Below are positions 5,773 to 6,350 of a stretch of DNA of 6,350 nucleotides, in pieces. Below the pieces are notes generated by a model that did not search any database, had not been told where the DNA came from, and saw only the letters and a program-made list of their open reading frames with translations. Position 1 is the stretch's first letter. Each line of letters opens with the position of its first letter. This DNA comes from JAKAWQ01 sp035503055. Its GTDB lineage: Bacteria > Pseudomonadota > Alphaproteobacteria > Acetobacterales > Acetobacteraceae. The stretch lies in the NCBI GenBank assembly GCA_035503055.1, contig DATJTV010000108.1, positions 1 through 6,350 of the forward strand, read 5' to 3'. The position numbers and the translations under genes were made by a program.

Positions 5773-6350
5773 AGCCCGTCCGGTTCGATTTTGCACGCCC
5801 GGCGAGCCTCGCCGAGGCGATGCGGCTCCTGGCGGCGGAAAGCGGCGACGCGCGCGTGCTCGCCGGCGGGCAGTCGCTCGGGCCGATGCTCAACCTCCGC
5901 CTCGCCCAGCCCGACCTCCTCGTGCAGATCTCCCATCTGCCGGAGCTGGCTTTCCTGGCGGAATCATCCGATTTCGTAACGATCGGCGCAACGGTGACCC
6001 ACGCGGCGATCGCGGCGGGCCGAACTCCGGACATCGGCAACGGCGTCCTCGCGCGCGTCGCGGGCGGCATCGCCTATCACGCGATCCGGACGCGTGGGAC
6101 GATCGGCGGCAGCCTCTGCCACGCCGATCCCGCCGCGGACTGGATCACCGCGCTCACGGCGTTGGGTGCGGAGGCGGTGCTGCAATCGCCATCCGGCACG
6201 CGGCGCGTGCCAGTGGCCGGGCTGATCGCCGGCCCTTTCGCGACGGTGCTGGCGAAGGGCGAGATCCTGACCGCGATCCGCATCCCGCGCCTTCCCGTGG
6301 GCACAGGCTTCGCCCACGTGAAGGCGTGCCGCAAGCCGGGCGAGTTCGCG
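5769..6350 (+). CDS. FAD-binding medium subunit of the molybdenum hydroxylase (CoxM/CutM-like), 3'-truncated by window edge
   Basis: The ATG at 5769 overlaps the stop of the large subunit gene (ATGA). The frame stays open for 194 codons to the window end; the family is about 270-290 residues, so roughly two thirds is present. The N-terminus MKPVRFDFARPASLAEAM is typical of the FAD-binding domain of molybdopterin dehydrogenases. Two FAD-contact motifs are visible: AGGQSLGPML at residues 32-41 and TIGGSLCHADPAAD at 111-124, with the usual LRLAQPDLLVQI between them. The second motif is preceded by AIRTRG, as in the family. The protein carries electrons from the iron-sulfur subunit to its acceptor, and acts in a heterotrimer with the large subunit above and a 2Fe-2S small subunit. 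The small subunit is not seen and is expected just downstream. No Shine-Dalgarno sequence precedes the ATG, so translation is probably coupled to the large subunit. The visible C-terminal part (FAHVKACRKPGEFA) resembles the start of the CO dehydrogenase flavoprotein C-terminal domain. Confidence 0.92.
   Translation, partial: MKPVRFDFARPASLAEAMRLLAAESGDARVLAGGQSLGPMLNLRLAQPDLLVQISHLPELAFLAESSDFVTIGATVTHAAIAAGRTPDIGNGVLARVAGGIAYHAIRTRGTIGGSLCHADPAADWITALTALGAEAVLQSPSGTRRVPVAGLIAGPFATVLAKGEILTAIRIPRLPVGTGFAHVKACRKPGEFA

Noticed and set aside
2803..5796. A 997-codon open frame on the - strand opposite the molybdenum hydroxylase gene
   Set aside because: It is Arg/His/Asp-rich low-information sequence with no recognisable domain, and lies antisense to a gene with every family motif. 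Long antisense frames are expected in such GC-rich codon use.

Overview
The window is GC-rich (roughly 70% by eye) and almost fully coding. It has the codon use and gene content of a high-GC proteobacterium, most likely an alphaproteobacterium; this is inference, as there is no rRNA or other phylogenetic marker. There are no tRNA or rRNA genes, insertion sequences, CRISPR arrays or phage genes. The longest non-coding stretch is about 91 bp (3369-3459). It reads as an ordinary chromosomal catabolic neighbourhood.

Layout: (1) A + strand pair at 1-1519. The first gene is the 3' part of a PuuD-like class I glutamine-amidotransferase-fold gamma-glutamyl hydrolase. The second is an alpha/beta hydrolase of the kynurenine-formamidase-like type. 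They are joined by a 13/14-bp tandem repeat that creates two TGATG stop/start overlaps and a four-codon mini-cistron. (2) A - strand pair running from 3368 down to 1506: a binuclear-metal amidohydrolase (COG3964-like) followed, after 3 bp, by a DUF1989 (urea carboxylase-associated family) protein. The DUF1989 gene converges on the alpha/beta hydrolase gene, and their 3' ends overlap by 14 bp. (3) A + strand operon from about 3460 to the window end: the molybdopterin-binding large subunit of a xanthine dehydrogenase/CO dehydrogenase-family hydroxylase, then by an ATGA overlap its FAD-binding medium subunit, which is cut by the window edge. The [2Fe-2S] small subunit needed to complete such an enzyme is not in the window and would be expected just downstream.

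Groups 2 and 3 are divergently transcribed from one short intergenic region. It holds an 18-bp imperfect palindrome overlapping a plausible -10 box, which is a good candidate operator for joint control. The combination of a molybdenum hydroxylase, a cyclic-amide-type amidohydrolase, a formamidase-like hydrolase, a gamma-glutamyl amide hydrolase and a DUF1989 protein suggests breakdown of a nitrogen-containing compound, perhaps an N-heterocycle, for carbon or nitrogen. The substrate cannot be read from the sequence. No single gene is of a new family. The possible novelty lies in the unassigned pathway and in the junction and regulatory architecture.
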